The notes: a model not told the origin generated them from the letters alone. A stretch of DNA of 64,000 nucleotides from Mycolicibacterium confluentis (GCF_010729895.1 NZ_AP022612.1:3348001-3412000); one strand, 5' to 3'; shown: positions 26,037 through 35,689, counted from the first letter of the stretch. Program-made: numbers and translations.

Positions 26037-27584
26037 TCAGGACACTGAGCGCGATTCGTCTTTCCAATACGTCTCGCGCAGTTCGACTTTGGACACCTTC
26101 TGCGCCGCGGTCAACGGCAGCGCCTCGACGAAGTCGACGCTGCGGGGTGCCTTGTAGCGCGCGATCAGGGCACCGCAGTGCTCCCGCAGCTCCTCGAACG
26201 TGGCGGTCGCACCCTCATGCAGCACCACAACCGCATGAACGCGCTCACCCCAGTCAGCGTCCGGGACGCCGATCACCGCGCAGGTGGCCACACTCGGGTG
26301 CTGGGCGAGGGCGTTCTCGACCTCCGCGGAGTACACGTTCTCACCACCGGTGACGATCATGTCCTTGATTCTGTCGACGATGAACAGGTAGCCGTTCTGG
26401 TCCATGTAGCCGCCGTCGCCGGTGTGCATCCATCCGCCGCGCAGCGCCTGCGCGGTCTCCTGCGGCCGGTTCCAGTAGCCGAGCATCACGTGCGGACCTC
26501 GGGCGACGACCTCGCCGACGGTGCCGAGCGGCACCTCGTTGTCGTCCTCGTCGACCACCTTCACCTCGGCGATCGGCACGGCACGGCCCGCCGACCTCAG
26601 CAGCTCCGGGGTCTGGTGATCCTCGGCCGTGAGGACCGTGGTCGTCGGCGAAAGCTCCGTCATCCCGTACGCCTGAAGGGGCTTCACGAGAGGCAGCAGC
26701 CGCATGGTGCGCTCCAGCAGTGCCTGTGAGATCGGTGAGGCGCCGTAGAGCAGATGCCGCAGGCTCGACAGATCGTGCGCGCGTGCCGCCGACGAGTCGA
26801 CCAGCATCTGAATCATCGTGGGCGCCAAAAACATATCGGTGATCTGATGCTGCTCGACGGCGGCCGCGACGGTCTCCGCGCTGAATCCCGGCAGGATGAC
26901 ATGTGTGCCGCCGACGAGGTTGCGGGCGACCCAGCCGGAACCATCGGCGAGGTGGAACATGGGCGCGCTGTGCAGCAGGCGTCCACGCGGTGCGAGGAAC
27001 TGTCCCGTGGCCAGCGCGCCCAGGGCCGCCGACATCAGGTTGGCCTGACTGAGCATCACCCCCTTCGGGGTTCCCGTCGTGCCGCCGGTGTAGTAGATCG
27101 CGGCCAACGAGTCACCGCCACGACGCGCGTCCTCGATCGGGTCATGCGCGGCGATGAGGTCCTCGAAGCCGTGGAGGTCGGCAGGCCGGGTCCGGTCGCC
27201 ACTGTGGACGAAGGCTTTGACAACGGGCGCCAGGTGCTTGAGTTCGTCGACCATGTCGAGGAACGCGTCATCGACCACCAGGGCCACCACTCCGGCGTCC
27301 TCAAGCGAGAACGCGATCTCGCGCGCGCTCCATCGCGTGTTGACCGGCACCGCCACCGCATCGGCCCAGGGCACCGCGAACAGGAAGTCGTGGTAGTCGT
27401 CGCAGTTCTGCGCAAGGATCGCGACACGGTCGCCACTGTGGACTCCCAGACCCTTCAGAGCCGCCGCCAGGCGCGCCGCGCGGTCTGCGCTCTGCGCCCA
27501 TGTCCGCACTCGTTCACCGAACACCGTGGCCGGCAGGTCGGGGGTCTGCTGCACCGCTCTGTGCAACGCTTGCGTCAGATGCAT
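26037..27584 (-). CDS. acyl-CoA synthetase (AMP-forming, FadD-type)
   Basis: This 515-residue ANL-superfamily enzyme has the P-loop YYTGGTTGTPKGVMLS near residue 168, the A4 YGMTELSPTT segment, HTGDGGYMDQNGYLFIVDR (the adenylate-binding Asp and hinge), and a C-terminal catalytic Lys in AQKVSK. It would activate a carboxylic acid as acyl-adenylate then acyl-CoA. Small-molecule rather than long-chain specificity is suggested by length, but this is weak. It diverges from the monooxygenase-like gene at 27740. Confidence 0.9.
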   Translation of the reverse strand: MHLTQALHRAVQQTPDLPATVFGERVRTWAQSADRAARLAAALKGLGVHSGDRVAILAQNCDDYHDFLFAVPWADAVAVPVNTRWSAREIAFSLEDAGVVALVVDDAFLDMVDELKHLAPVVKAFVHSGDRTRPADLHGFEDLIAAHDPIEDARRGGDSLAAIYYTGGTTGTPKGVMLSQANLMSAALGALATGQFLAPRGRLLHSAPMFHLADGSGWVARNLVGGTHVILPGFSAETVAAAVEQHQITDMFLAPTMIQMLVDSSAARAHDLSSLRHLLYGASPISQALLERTMRLLPLVKPLQAYGMTELSPTTTVLTAEDHQTPELLRSAGRAVPIAEVKVVDEDDNEVPLGTVGEVVARGPHVMLGYWNRPQETAQALRGGWMHTGDGGYMDQNGYLFIVDRIKDMIVTGGENVYSAEVENALAQHPSVATCAVIGVPDADWGERVHAVVVLHEGATATFEELREHCGALIARYKAPRSVDFVEALPLTAAQKVSKVELRETYWKDESRSVS

Positions 27585-27739
27585 GGTTAGTGCTCGTTTC
27601 GGTCTAGAGTCGGACTGCTCAGGCTTCTGGCCTGCAAACTAGCCTCTTGACATTAGCATTAATTTCGTTACCTTGGTCACAGCAGTGCATTCACGAGGCA
27701 TCCACGCGGTCCCGCCCGAACCTGCAAGAAAGGCACGAT

Positions 27740-28942
27740 ATGACAGACACGCTGACCCACGAATCCTCCGTAGACGGCGACCGGCTGGCCGACTATCTCG
27801 AGCGAGTTCGTTCGATCACGCCGCTGATCCGAGCCGAGGCCGAGGCCATGGAGCGGGCACAGTCGCTGACCGACACCGTTCGCGAGGCGATCTCCGAGCA
27901 GGGCCTGCACCGCATGCTGGTCCCGACCGAACTGGGTGGCGGCGGCCTGCTGCCGAGTGAGGGCCTGCGGGTCTACGAGGAGATGGCCAAGGCCGACGCG
28001 TCCACTGCGTGGGCGTTCATGGCGACCTCCTGGTCGACTGCCGAGGTGCTCGGCTACCTCAAGCCCGAGGTGGCCAAGGACCTCATGAGCCGGGACGAGG
28101 ACTTCCGCGTCGCCGGTCAGCTGCTCCCCCGCTACCCGGCCAAGCAGGTCGAGGGCGGTCTGATCGTCGAGGGCGATTTCGCTTTCGCCAGCGGGTCGGA
28201 CCATGCCACCTGGATCGGCGCCGGTGTGTTCGTCGCCGACGAGGACGGCAACCCGATCCTCGGCGAGGACGGGCAGCCGCAGCCCCGGGTGGCCATGTTC
28301 CCCAAGGCCGAGATCGACCTCAAGCAGAACTGGGATGTCTGGGGTCTCGGCGCCACCGGCAGCCACGACTACCGGGTCGACAAGAAGTTCGCACCTGACG
28401 AGCACACCATCGTCACCTTCGGCGGCACTCCCTACCGGTCGGAGACGATCTACAAACTGTCCAACGAGTTCGTCGGCCCGCTGCCGCACGTTCCGGTGGT
28501 GCTCGGTATCGCGACCCGCGCGCTGGAACTGCTTGCCGCAGTGGCCATCAAGAAGTTCCGGCCCAACTACGGGGGGCCGATCGGAGAGGCCGAAATCTTC
28601 AAGCTCGAGTTCGCCCGGATGGAGGCGCTGCTGCACGCAGTCCGATTGGCGTTCTACGACCTCGTCGAGTCGGCAGAAGCCACGGTGAACGCCGGTCACA
28701 CCCGCACACCCGAACAGATGGCCCGGATGCGTCAGCAGCTGGCCTTCAGCCATGAGGCCATGGACACCATCGTGGGCTTCGCGCATCGCTGGAGCGGCAG
28801 CCAGAGCATCGGCCGCACAAGCACATTGGGCCGGTACGTGCGCGATATGCAGGTTGCCACCCAGCATCTGCTGGTGGACCCGAAGTTCTTGGCCGACGCG
28901 GCCACCGATCTGCTCCCGATCTACGCGGCAGCAGGAGCCTGA
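27740..28942 (+). CDS. acyl-CoA dehydrogenase-fold flavin monooxygenase (HsaA/DszC-like)
   Basis: This 400-residue protein has the acyl-CoA dehydrogenase fold but lacks the catalytic YEG-type Glu. It carries EMAKADASTAWAFM, the motif of the group-D flavin monooxygenases such as HsaA and DszC, and ends with GRYVRDMQVATQHLLVDP. These use reduced FMN or FAD from a partner reductase to hydroxylate substrates. The ATG at 27740 follows AAGAAAGG; the frame opens earlier at 27647 without an SD site. No flavin reductase is encoded adjacently. It is monocistronic and ends at a hairpin. Confidence 0.8.
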   Translation: MTDTLTHESSVDGDRLADYLERVRSITPLIRAEAEAMERAQSLTDTVREAISEQGLHRMLVPTELGGGGLLPSEGLRVYEEMAKADASTAWAFMATSWSTAEVLGYLKPEVAKDLMSRDEDFRVAGQLLPRYPAKQVEGGLIVEGDFAFASGSDHATWIGAGVFVADEDGNPILGEDGQPQPRVAMFPKAEIDLKQNWDVWGLGATGSHDYRVDKKFAPDEHTIVTFGGTPYRSETIYKLSNEFVGPLPHVPVVLGIATRALELLAAVAIKKFRPNYGGPIGEAEIFKLEFARMEALLHAVRLAFYDLVESAEATVNAGHTRTPEQMARMRQQLAFSHEAMDTIVGFAHRWSGSQSIGRTSTLGRYVRDMQVATQHLLVDPKFLADAATDLLPIYAAAGA

Positions 28943-28963
28943 TCCCCCTCCCCAAGATATGAG

Positions 28964-28995
28964 GAAGGCGCCCAATCGACCGATTGGGCGCCTTC
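28964..28995. terminator. short-looped hairpin between convergent genes
   Basis: Arms of 15 bp (28964-28978 and 28981-28995) are separated by two bases, giving a nearly continuous 32-bp palindrome. It lies between the monooxygenase-like gene and the convergent phosphatase gene. Confidence 0.7.
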
Positions 28996-29007
28996 GTCAT
29001 TCAGGGG

Positions 29008-30366
29008 TCAGTCCTCGCTGCCGCCGCTGTCACCAGCAGAGCCCGAAACGGAGCCGGAATCCGAACCGGAACCGGTGCCGGAACCGGTGCCGGAACCGGA
29101 GTCGGCCTCGACAGCAGAGCCCGCGGTGCCACGCTTGGAGTCGTTCCCCAACCGCGACTTCACGGCCTCCGCCCGTTCGGCCCGCTTGGCCTCACGATCA
29201 GCCTTGAGAGCCGCACGATCGGCTTTCACGGTCTCACGCTTGAGTTCGAAGCTGGACTTCACCGTGTCGATGGCCGAGGCACCCTTGTCCGCAACCACAC
29301 GGCCGACCAGTTCCTTTGCCGGGCTTGAGGTCTCAGCAGGTTCACTGAGCTCCTTGACCGACTGTCGGTTGACCTCGGTGATCTCGTTCCGCTGCGCCGG
29401 CGCACTGCGCGTGAACGCCTTCTCCAACCGTTCGATGGCCTCCGCGGCCACGGCACGGTTGAACTTGACCACCGAGAAGGCCGCCTCACTGACCGCGTGA
29501 TTGAGCGCGGTCGCGATGGTCACGGGATCACGCGTGCCCAGCGCCTGGCCCACCGAGTCCACCACGACCTTGAGCTGCCGAGCCAGTGTCCGGATCTGGA
29601 GCTTCACCTCGGCCCCGAAGGTCCGCTGCTGGCTGAACTCCTGGCCGTTCCAGTTGACCAGCTTCCAGCCGTCCTCCGGATTGCCCTCGATCACGACGTA
29701 CCCGGTGTTCGGCATCGAGCCACCCAACAGGGCGAGCTTCTGGGGCAGGGTGAGGTTGTCGACGCTCATGAACGTCCAGAACATGATCGCCGCCCCATGG
29801 GAGAAGACGATGGCGTTGCGGTCACCGTTGTCGTACATGTTCTGCAACGCGCCGTCCATCCGAGCCTTGAACTCGTGCCCGTCGAGCGACCCTGGAAGGC
29901 GAGCGTCCAGGTCGCCCTGCAACGCCCAGGCCATCGGTGCCAGCATGTAACCGCTGCCCGCATCGCGCTCCGGCGTGCCCTCGTAATCGCCGGCTTCGAT
30001 CTCCTGAATGCCGGGGACCACCTGGATGGGCAGGCCCAGGTACCGCGACATGGGCGCCGCCGTCAGCTGGGTTCGCACCATCGTGGATGCGTAGATGGCG
30101 TCATAGTTGTTGTCGCCCAGCCTGCCGATCAGTGATTCGGCCTGCTGGTGCCCCAACTCGCTGAGCACCGGACCCGGTGTCGACGAATCGATGGTGCCGG
30201 AAGCGTTTCCGAGCGACTGCCCGTGACGTACGAACGTCACGCGCATCAACTCGGCGGCCGCCGCCGGAATCGCCGCTCCAACGAGCAGAGCGAGTGCCGC
30301 GACGACCGAGCCCAGCCAGAGTGTGAATCTTCGCCGGCCCGACCTCGTGTCGGATGCATTGTTCAT
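29008..30366 (-). CDS. exported histidine phosphatase with repetitive C-terminus
   Basis: This 452-residue protein has a signal peptide or membrane anchor (about residues 12-37, ending AAAA), then a histidine phosphatase/phosphoglycerate-mutase domain with the phospho-accepting VRHGQSLGN near 46 and the second catalytic His in FSHGAAI near 188. The last 180 residues have a helical, Lys/Glu/Arg-rich part with repeated KADRAALKADREAKRAERAE, then a tail of Gly-Ser-Thr-Asp repeats such as GSGTGSGTGSG. The domain is exported, so the likely substrates are extracytoplasmic phosphate esters. AAGGAG precedes the ATG. The tail is unusual and may attach the enzyme to the cell wall. Confidence 0.85.
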   Translation of the reverse strand: MNNASDTRSGRRRFTLWLGSVVAALALLVGAAIPAAAAELMRVTFVRHGQSLGNASGTIDSSTPGPVLSELGHQQAESLIGRLGDNNYDAIYASTMVRTQLTAAPMSRYLGLPIQVVPGIQEIEAGDYEGTPERDAGSGYMLAPMAWALQGDLDARLPGSLDGHEFKARMDGALQNMYDNGDRNAIVFSHGAAIMFWTFMSVDNLTLPQKLALLGGSMPNTGYVVIEGNPEDGWKLVNWNGQEFSQQRTFGAEVKLQIRTLARQLKVVVDSVGQALGTRDPVTIATALNHAVSEAAFSVVKFNRAVAAEAIERLEKAFTRSAPAQRNEITEVNRQSVKELSEPAETSSPAKELVGRVVADKGASAIDTVKSSFELKRETVKADRAALKADREAKRAERAEAVKSRLGNDSKRGTAGSAVEADSGSGTGSGTGSGSDSGSVSGSAGDSGGSED

Positions 30367-30523
30367 GGACTTCTCCTTTCGACGATGAACGGAATGCCCG
30401 GAAGTGAACGCAGGAACATTTCGTCACTTCCCACCGACGTGACGACATGCAGTGCAGGCAACGAGAATCACCCAGGGCCCGGTGTCAGGGCTCTGGGGGC
30501 AGAGATCGAGATGCTGTGTGCGC

Positions 30524-31420
30524 CTAGAAGCTCAGGTGCTTACGAACGAACAGACCCGCCTCCTCGGCGGCGGCGATGCCCTCGGGGAGGATCGACGAGA
30601 ACAGGGGCCAGACGTGGACCATGTCGTCATACAGCGACACCGTTGCGGTGCCGCCACTCTCGGTGATCGACATGGCCGCGCGGTTGGAGTCGTCAAGCAG
30701 AACCTCGTGGGACCCGACCATGAACAACGCCGGCGGCAGGCCCGCCAGATCAGCGAACACCGGTGACGCGAGGGGGTCCTGCGGATCGTGGCCCTGCAGA
30801 TAGGCCTCCCGCAGATTCGCGATCGAACCACGCGAGACGGCAACGTCTTTGCCGTCGTACAGGTCGACGCTCGCGCCACTTGCGGTGAAGTCCAGCAGGG
30901 GCGAGACGAAGACCGCCGCGGCGGGAAGTGGCGCACCTCGGTCACGCAGTGCCGTCAACGCGGCGAGCGTCAGGCCGCCACCGGCGGAGTCCCCGCCGAC
31001 CGCGACGTTCTCCGCGCCATAGGTCGACACCAGATGTTCGATCGCGGCGACACCGTCATCGACCGCCGCCGGGAACTTGCACTCCGGTGCGCGGCGATAG
31101 TCCGGCAGGACGACTGTCATACCGGAGGCCGCGGACAGTGTGTGTCCGAGTTCCTGGAACCCCCTGGCGCTGCCGAGCACGTACCCGCCACCGTGGAACC
31201 ACACCAGCACCTTGTCCTGGGCCGCTCCCTCGGCGCTCACGTACAGGGCCGGGATGCCCCCGACCACGCCCTCGGAGGGTTCGACGCCGGCGGGCAGCGG
31301 GAACTGAAGGAGCAGATCGTCGTAGGCCCTGCGCAGATCCTCGACCGTCGCGGTCGCCGGGTCCGGGAAGCCGTTCACATACATATGCTCGACGCGTTCG
31401 AGTGCCTCAGTCCTCGCCAT
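30524..31420 (-). CDS. alpha/beta-hydrolase, hormone-sensitive-lipase family esterase
   Basis: This 298-residue hydrolase has HGGGYVLGS near residue 74, GDSAGGG near 143, an Asp in SHEVLLDD and a His in MVHVWPLF. It closely resembles the esterase at 7119 in the LQGHDPQDPLASPVF segment, so they are paralogues. No signal peptide is visible. The role is probably hydrolysis of short acyl esters or lactones. It is divergent from the acyl-CoA synthetase at 31587. Confidence 0.87.
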   Translation of the reverse strand: MARTEALERVEHMYVNGFPDPATATVEDLRRAYDDLLLQFPLPAGVEPSEGVVGGIPALYVSAEGAAQDKVLVWFHGGGYVLGSARGFQELGHTLSAASGMTVVLPDYRRAPECKFPAAVDDGVAAIEHLVSTYGAENVAVGGDSAGGGLTLAALTALRDRGAPLPAAAVFVSPLLDFTASGASVDLYDGKDVAVSRGSIANLREAYLQGHDPQDPLASPVFADLAGLPPALFMVGSHEVLLDDSNRAAMSITESGGTATVSLYDDMVHVWPLFSSILPEGIAAAEEAGLFVRKHLSF

Positions 31421-31586
31421 GAATCCTCCGTTGCTGCTCGTCAGCCCGGTTCACCTCACCACCGGGACGATGTGATGCTACATAGCGGGTCTTAACTTTT
31501 TCGCTACTTTGCAGCATTTTTCTGGAGTTTCTCGTGATCGCCTACCATAATCAGAGTTCACACTTCCCGATTGAAGGGCAGCAGCG

Positions 31587-33668
31587 ATGACCCTCGTTGA
31601 CCATCGGCTCGACCGGCTGATGAATCCTGCGACGATCGCCGTGGTCGGCCTGAGCGACAAGTCACCGTACGCGGACTTCATCGCACCGACACTCAAGAGC
31701 GGGGCCACGGTCCACTTCGTCCATCCCACCGCCGACACGGTCCTCGGGGCACCCGCCGTCCGATCGATCCGCGACATCGCCGGACCGATCGACGCCGTGC
31801 TCTCGGTGATGTCCGCAGAGCGCACCGTCGCACTCGCCGAGGAGTGCGCAGACCTCGACTGCGGCGGCCTGGTGGTCTACGCCGCGGGGTTCTCCGAACT
31901 CGGCGACGAGGGCGCAAGCCTGCAGGCTCGCCTGGTGGACGCCGCCACGCGTGGCGGCATGGCCGTGATCGGCCCCAACAGCCTGGGATACATCAGCGTC
32001 CCCCGCAGCCTGCACCTGACCGCCTCGGCCGACTATCACCCCGCGCCGGGCGGCATCTCCATCGTGTCCCACAGCGGCGCGATGATCGGTGGCATCGCGA
32101 TCGCCGCGCGAGCGCGCACCGGGGTCGGGATCTCCCGGCTGATCTCGGCCGGCAACGAGGCCGCCACGGACATCGCCGACTACCTCGACTTCCTCGCCAC
32201 CGACCCGGACACCAACGCGGTCGGCCTCGTGATCGAGGGAATCCGACGGCCCGCCGAGTTCTTCGCGGCCGCCCGTCGTTGCATCGCGGCGGGCAAACCT
32301 ATCGTCGCGGTCAAGCTCGCGCGTAACGCGCGCACCCAGCAGATGGCGGCCTCCCACACCGGCGCACTGGCGGGCAACGCGTGGGCGTACGACGTGGCCT
32401 TCCGTCAGGTGGGGATTCAACTGGCCTTCGACCTCGAGGAACTCGTCGACCGTCTCTCGATCGTCAGCCAACTCGACCCCGCGGTGTGGAATCCCGTGCA
32501 GCGCATCGGCGTCGTCGCGGGCACCGGAGGATTCGCCTCCCTGGCCTTCGACGTCGCCGAGGAGGAGGGACTCACGCTCCCGCCGCTGGAGAGCCTCGCG
32601 GACTGGGTCGCATCGACGATCCCCGGCATCACTGTGCCGAACCCCCTGGACACCACCGGTTTCGGGGCGACTTTCTGGACCGACATCGTCGAGAAGTACG
32701 TGGGCTCAGACGAACTCGACGCCGTGGTGTTCGTCAACATGTGGAGCGACTCACCGCTGTACCGACGTCTGATCGACGACGTGGCCGTCGCCGCGCGGCG
32801 ACACCGTAAACCCGTCGCGATCGCCGCGGGCGCAGGCGAGGTCGGTGAGTTCGCCAAGGAGGTCATCGGTGACGACGGGGCCGTCGCACTCGGGTACGGC
32901 ATCCGGGGCACGCTGCGCGGCTTGCACGCTCTCGGCAGCGTCGTCCGCGACCGACAGAACATCGGAGACCTCGCCGACACCCCCGCACCCGTGCCGTGCC
33001 CATCCGAGCCCGTCACCGATGCCGCGGGCACCCGGTTCCTGCCGTTCCGCGACGTCATGGAACTGCTTGGCCGGTTCGACATTCCGACTGCACCGTACGC
33101 CGTGATCGACGAGGACGACTCGGACATCAGCGCCCCGTTCCCCGGGCCGTATGCCGTCAAACTCGCCGACGTGGCCCACCGGACCGAGTTGGGCGCGGTG
33201 GCCCTGAACATCAGCGCCGACGGACTCCCGGAGGCCGTGGCCCACATGCGCGACATCGCAGCGCAACACGGCGTCGCGTCGGCCGTGGCCGTGCAGCCGA
33301 TGACCGCCTCGCGCGGTGAACTGCTCATCGGGGTCGACGGGCGCAGTGAACTGGGCCCGATCGTGATGCTCGGTCTCGGCGGCGTCTTCGTCGAGGTGTT
33401 GCAGCGCGTCGGTGGTCGGCCCGCGCCGTTGACGACCGCCGACGCCGAGACCCTGATCGAGGAGTTCCGGGACGTGCGGTTGTTGCACGGCTTCCGCGGA
33501 TCGCAGCCGTGGCACCTCGACCAACTCGCGCAGACACTGGTGGGCTTCGGGAATCTGGCCGCGGCGGGCCATGACTGGATCGAATCACTGGACGTCAACC
33601 CACTTCTGGTCACCGAGGACGGTCTCGTGGCAGTCGACGCGCTGTGTATCGTGCGCCAGTCGGAATAG
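31587..33668 (+). CDS. NDP-forming acyl-CoA synthetase (acetate--CoA ligase family)
   Basis: This 693-residue protein has a CoA-binding Rossmann domain (residues 1-130), a succinyl-CoA ligase-like flavodoxin domain with SHTGALAGN, the active-site His region, near residue 255, and a C-terminal ATP-grasp domain with a MTASRGELLIGVD segment near 572. Such fused alpha-beta enzymes make or break acyl-CoA with ADP formation and, unlike FadD, conserve energy. In actinobacteria they often sit in aromatic or terpenoid degradation clusters. It starts after AAGGGCAGCAGCG and ends at a 19-bp hairpin. Confidence 0.88.
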   Translation: MTLVDHRLDRLMNPATIAVVGLSDKSPYADFIAPTLKSGATVHFVHPTADTVLGAPAVRSIRDIAGPIDAVLSVMSAERTVALAEECADLDCGGLVVYAAGFSELGDEGASLQARLVDAATRGGMAVIGPNSLGYISVPRSLHLTASADYHPAPGGISIVSHSGAMIGGIAIAARARTGVGISRLISAGNEAATDIADYLDFLATDPDTNAVGLVIEGIRRPAEFFAAARRCIAAGKPIVAVKLARNARTQQMAASHTGALAGNAWAYDVAFRQVGIQLAFDLEELVDRLSIVSQLDPAVWNPVQRIGVVAGTGGFASLAFDVAEEEGLTLPPLESLADWVASTIPGITVPNPLDTTGFGATFWTDIVEKYVGSDELDAVVFVNMWSDSPLYRRLIDDVAVAARRHRKPVAIAAGAGEVGEFAKEVIGDDGAVALGYGIRGTLRGLHALGSVVRDRQNIGDLADTPAPVPCPSEPVTDAAGTRFLPFRDVMELLGRFDIPTAPYAVIDEDDSDISAPFPGPYAVKLADVAHRTELGAVALNISADGLPEAVAHMRDIAAQHGVASAVAVQPMTASRGELLIGVDGRSELGPIVMLGLGGVFVEVLQRVGGRPAPLTTADAETLIEEFRDVRLLHGFRGSQPWHLDQLAQTLVGFGNLAAAGHDWIESLDVNPLLVTEDGLVAVDALCIVRQSE

Positions 33669-33679
33669 CTTCTGACACA

Positions 33680-33720
33680 ACGACGAAGGCCACCACCCGA
33701 TGGGTGGTGGCCTTCGTCGT
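33680..33720. terminator. 19-bp stem-loop between convergent genes
   Basis: Perfect 19-bp arms (33680-33698 and 33702-33720) are separated by a GAT loop. It lies between the NDP-forming synthetase and the convergent fadE5 gene. Confidence 0.75.
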
Positions 33721-33730
33721 CAGCGGCTGA

Positions 33731-35572
33731 TCAGAACGCCGCCTCGTCGAGTTCCATCACGAAGTTGTCCACCCGCAGCGCCGCCTCGCGCTGGGCCGCG
33801 ACCAGCGGCAGGATCTCACGGGCGAAGAACCGTGCCGCGGCCACCTTGCCCTGGTAGAACGCCACATCGGACGCACTCGGGTCGGCTCCCAGTGCACGCA
33901 GGGCGACCTGGGCTCCGCGCAGAAGCAGCCAGCCGACGACCACATCGCCCAGTACGTAGAGCAACCGCGTGGCGTTGAGTCCGACCCGATAGATCTGCTC
34001 GGCGCTGTCCTTGGATGCGGCGAGATCACCGGTCATCTTCTCGATGATCGCCTCGACATCGGCCACAGCCGTGCCGAGCAGTTCCCGTTCGAGAGCCAGC
34101 TCGGCGGCGCCGTCGGCCACCAGTTGATTGATCTCACCGAACACGTGACCCAAAGCCTTGCCGCGGTTGCGAATGACCTTGCGGAAGAACAGGTCCTGAG
34201 CCTGAATCGCCGTGGTGCCCTCGTAGACGGTGTCGATCTTCGCGTCGCGCACATACTGCTCGATGGGGTACTCGCGCAGATAGCCGGAACCGCCGTAGGT
34301 CTGCAGCGACTCGGTTCCCAGCACGACCCAGGTCCGTTCCGAACCGTAACCCTTGACCAGCGGCAGCAGCAGATCGTTGACCGCCTCGGCCAGCGCGGCG
34401 TCCTCACCGGCGGCGGTCTTGATCGCGACCTCGTCCTGCCAGGCGGCGGTGTAGAGGATCAGTGAGCGCAAACCCTCGGCGAAGGCCTTCTGCGTCAGCA
34501 GCGAACGGCGGACATCGGGGTGACGGGTGATGGTCACCCGGGGCGCCGCCTTGTCCGAGGACTGCGCCAGATCCGAACCCTGGATGCGCTGCTTCGCGTA
34601 GTCCAGCGCGTTGAGGTAACCACTGGACAGGGTGGCGACGGCCTTGCTGCCCACCATCATCCGGGCATCCTCGATCACGTCGAACATCTGCGCGATGCCG
34701 TCGTGCACCTCGCCCAGCAGCCAGCCCCGAGCCGGGGTGTCCTCGCCGAGGGTCACCTCGCATGTGGTGGACACGTTCATGCCCATCTTCTTCTCGACGT
34801 TGGTCGCATAGGCGCCGTTGCGCTCCCCGGTGAGCTCGCCGGTCTCCAGATCGAAGTGGTACTTCGGCACCAGGAACAGGCTCAGGCCCTTGGTGCCGGG
34901 CCCGCCGACGCCGTCGACGCCGACCGGGCGGGCCAGCACCAGATGCAGGATGTTGTCCGCCAAATCGTGCTCGGCGGCCGTGATGAACCTCTTGACGCCT
35001 TCGATGTTCCAGGAGCCGTCCTCGTTCGGAATGGCCCGAGTGCGGCCGGCGCCAACATCCGAGCCGGCATCCGGTTCCGTGAGGAGCATCGTTGCGCCCC
35101 AGTGGTTGTCGATAGCGAACTGGGCGATCTTCTTGTCCCGTTCGGTCCCGTGCTTCCACACCACCCGGGCGGCGGTCGGCACACCGACATAGGTCCACAG
35201 GGCCGGATTGGCACCCTGGACAAACTCCGCCAGGGCCCAGTTCAGCGAGCTCGGTGCGTGCGTGCCCCCGAGTTCGGGAAGCACCCGCAGTCGCCACCAT
35301 TCGGCGTCCATCCAGGTCTTGTACGTCGCGGCGAAGGCTGGCGTGACGGTGACCGACTTGGTCACCGGGTCGTAGACCGGCGGGTTGTGGTCGCCCTCCT
35401 CGAAGGACTCGGCGAGGTCTTCACGCGCGAGGCGGTCCACCTCCCGAAGGATGAACTTCGCGGTGTCGAGGTCGATCTCCGCATACGGCTGCGCGCCGAA
35501 GATGTTCTCGCGGTCGAGCAGTTCGAACAGGTTGAACTCGATGTCGCGCAGGTTGCTCTTGTAATGGCCCAT
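33731..35572 (-). CDS. fadE5: acyl-CoA dehydrogenase, FadE5-type
   Basis: This 613-residue dehydrogenase starts MGHYKSNLRDIEFNLFELL, the characteristic N-terminus of mycobacterial FadE5, and has the same length. It has the FAD/substrate motif LLTEPDAGSDVGAG, the catalytic Glu in TVYEGTTAIQ near residue 440, and a large C-terminal helical domain. It introduces the 2,3-double bond into acyl-CoA in the first beta-oxidation step. The ATG at 35572 fits this family N-terminus, although the frame remains open for about 35 codons upstream. It is divergent from the second tandem TetR gene. Confidence 0.88.
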   Translation of the reverse strand: MGHYKSNLRDIEFNLFELLDRENIFGAQPYAEIDLDTAKFILREVDRLAREDLAESFEEGDHNPPVYDPVTKSVTVTPAFAATYKTWMDAEWWRLRVLPELGGTHAPSSLNWALAEFVQGANPALWTYVGVPTAARVVWKHGTERDKKIAQFAIDNHWGATMLLTEPDAGSDVGAGRTRAIPNEDGSWNIEGVKRFITAAEHDLADNILHLVLARPVGVDGVGGPGTKGLSLFLVPKYHFDLETGELTGERNGAYATNVEKKMGMNVSTTCEVTLGEDTPARGWLLGEVHDGIAQMFDVIEDARMMVGSKAVATLSSGYLNALDYAKQRIQGSDLAQSSDKAAPRVTITRHPDVRRSLLTQKAFAEGLRSLILYTAAWQDEVAIKTAAGEDAALAEAVNDLLLPLVKGYGSERTWVVLGTESLQTYGGSGYLREYPIEQYVRDAKIDTVYEGTTAIQAQDLFFRKVIRNRGKALGHVFGEINQLVADGAAELALERELLGTAVADVEAIIEKMTGDLAASKDSAEQIYRVGLNATRLLYVLGDVVVGWLLLRGAQVALRALGADPSASDVAFYQGKVAAARFFAREILPLVAAQREAALRVDNFVMELDEAAF

Positions 35573-35689
35573 TCTGGCTGCCTCTCGATTCTGTCGGCCT
35601 GTCTGACGTCCACGCCAGCGCCATCTGTGAACTTTAACTCCGGCATATATCCCGGTCAATAACGGCCTATCCGGCACTGATGGCTTCTT

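Noticed and set aside
27640..27665. A TTGACA-type promoter upstream of the monooxygenase-like gene
   Set aside because: A TTGACA is present at 27646, but the spacing to a possible TTACCT is only about 15 bases, so I did not list it.
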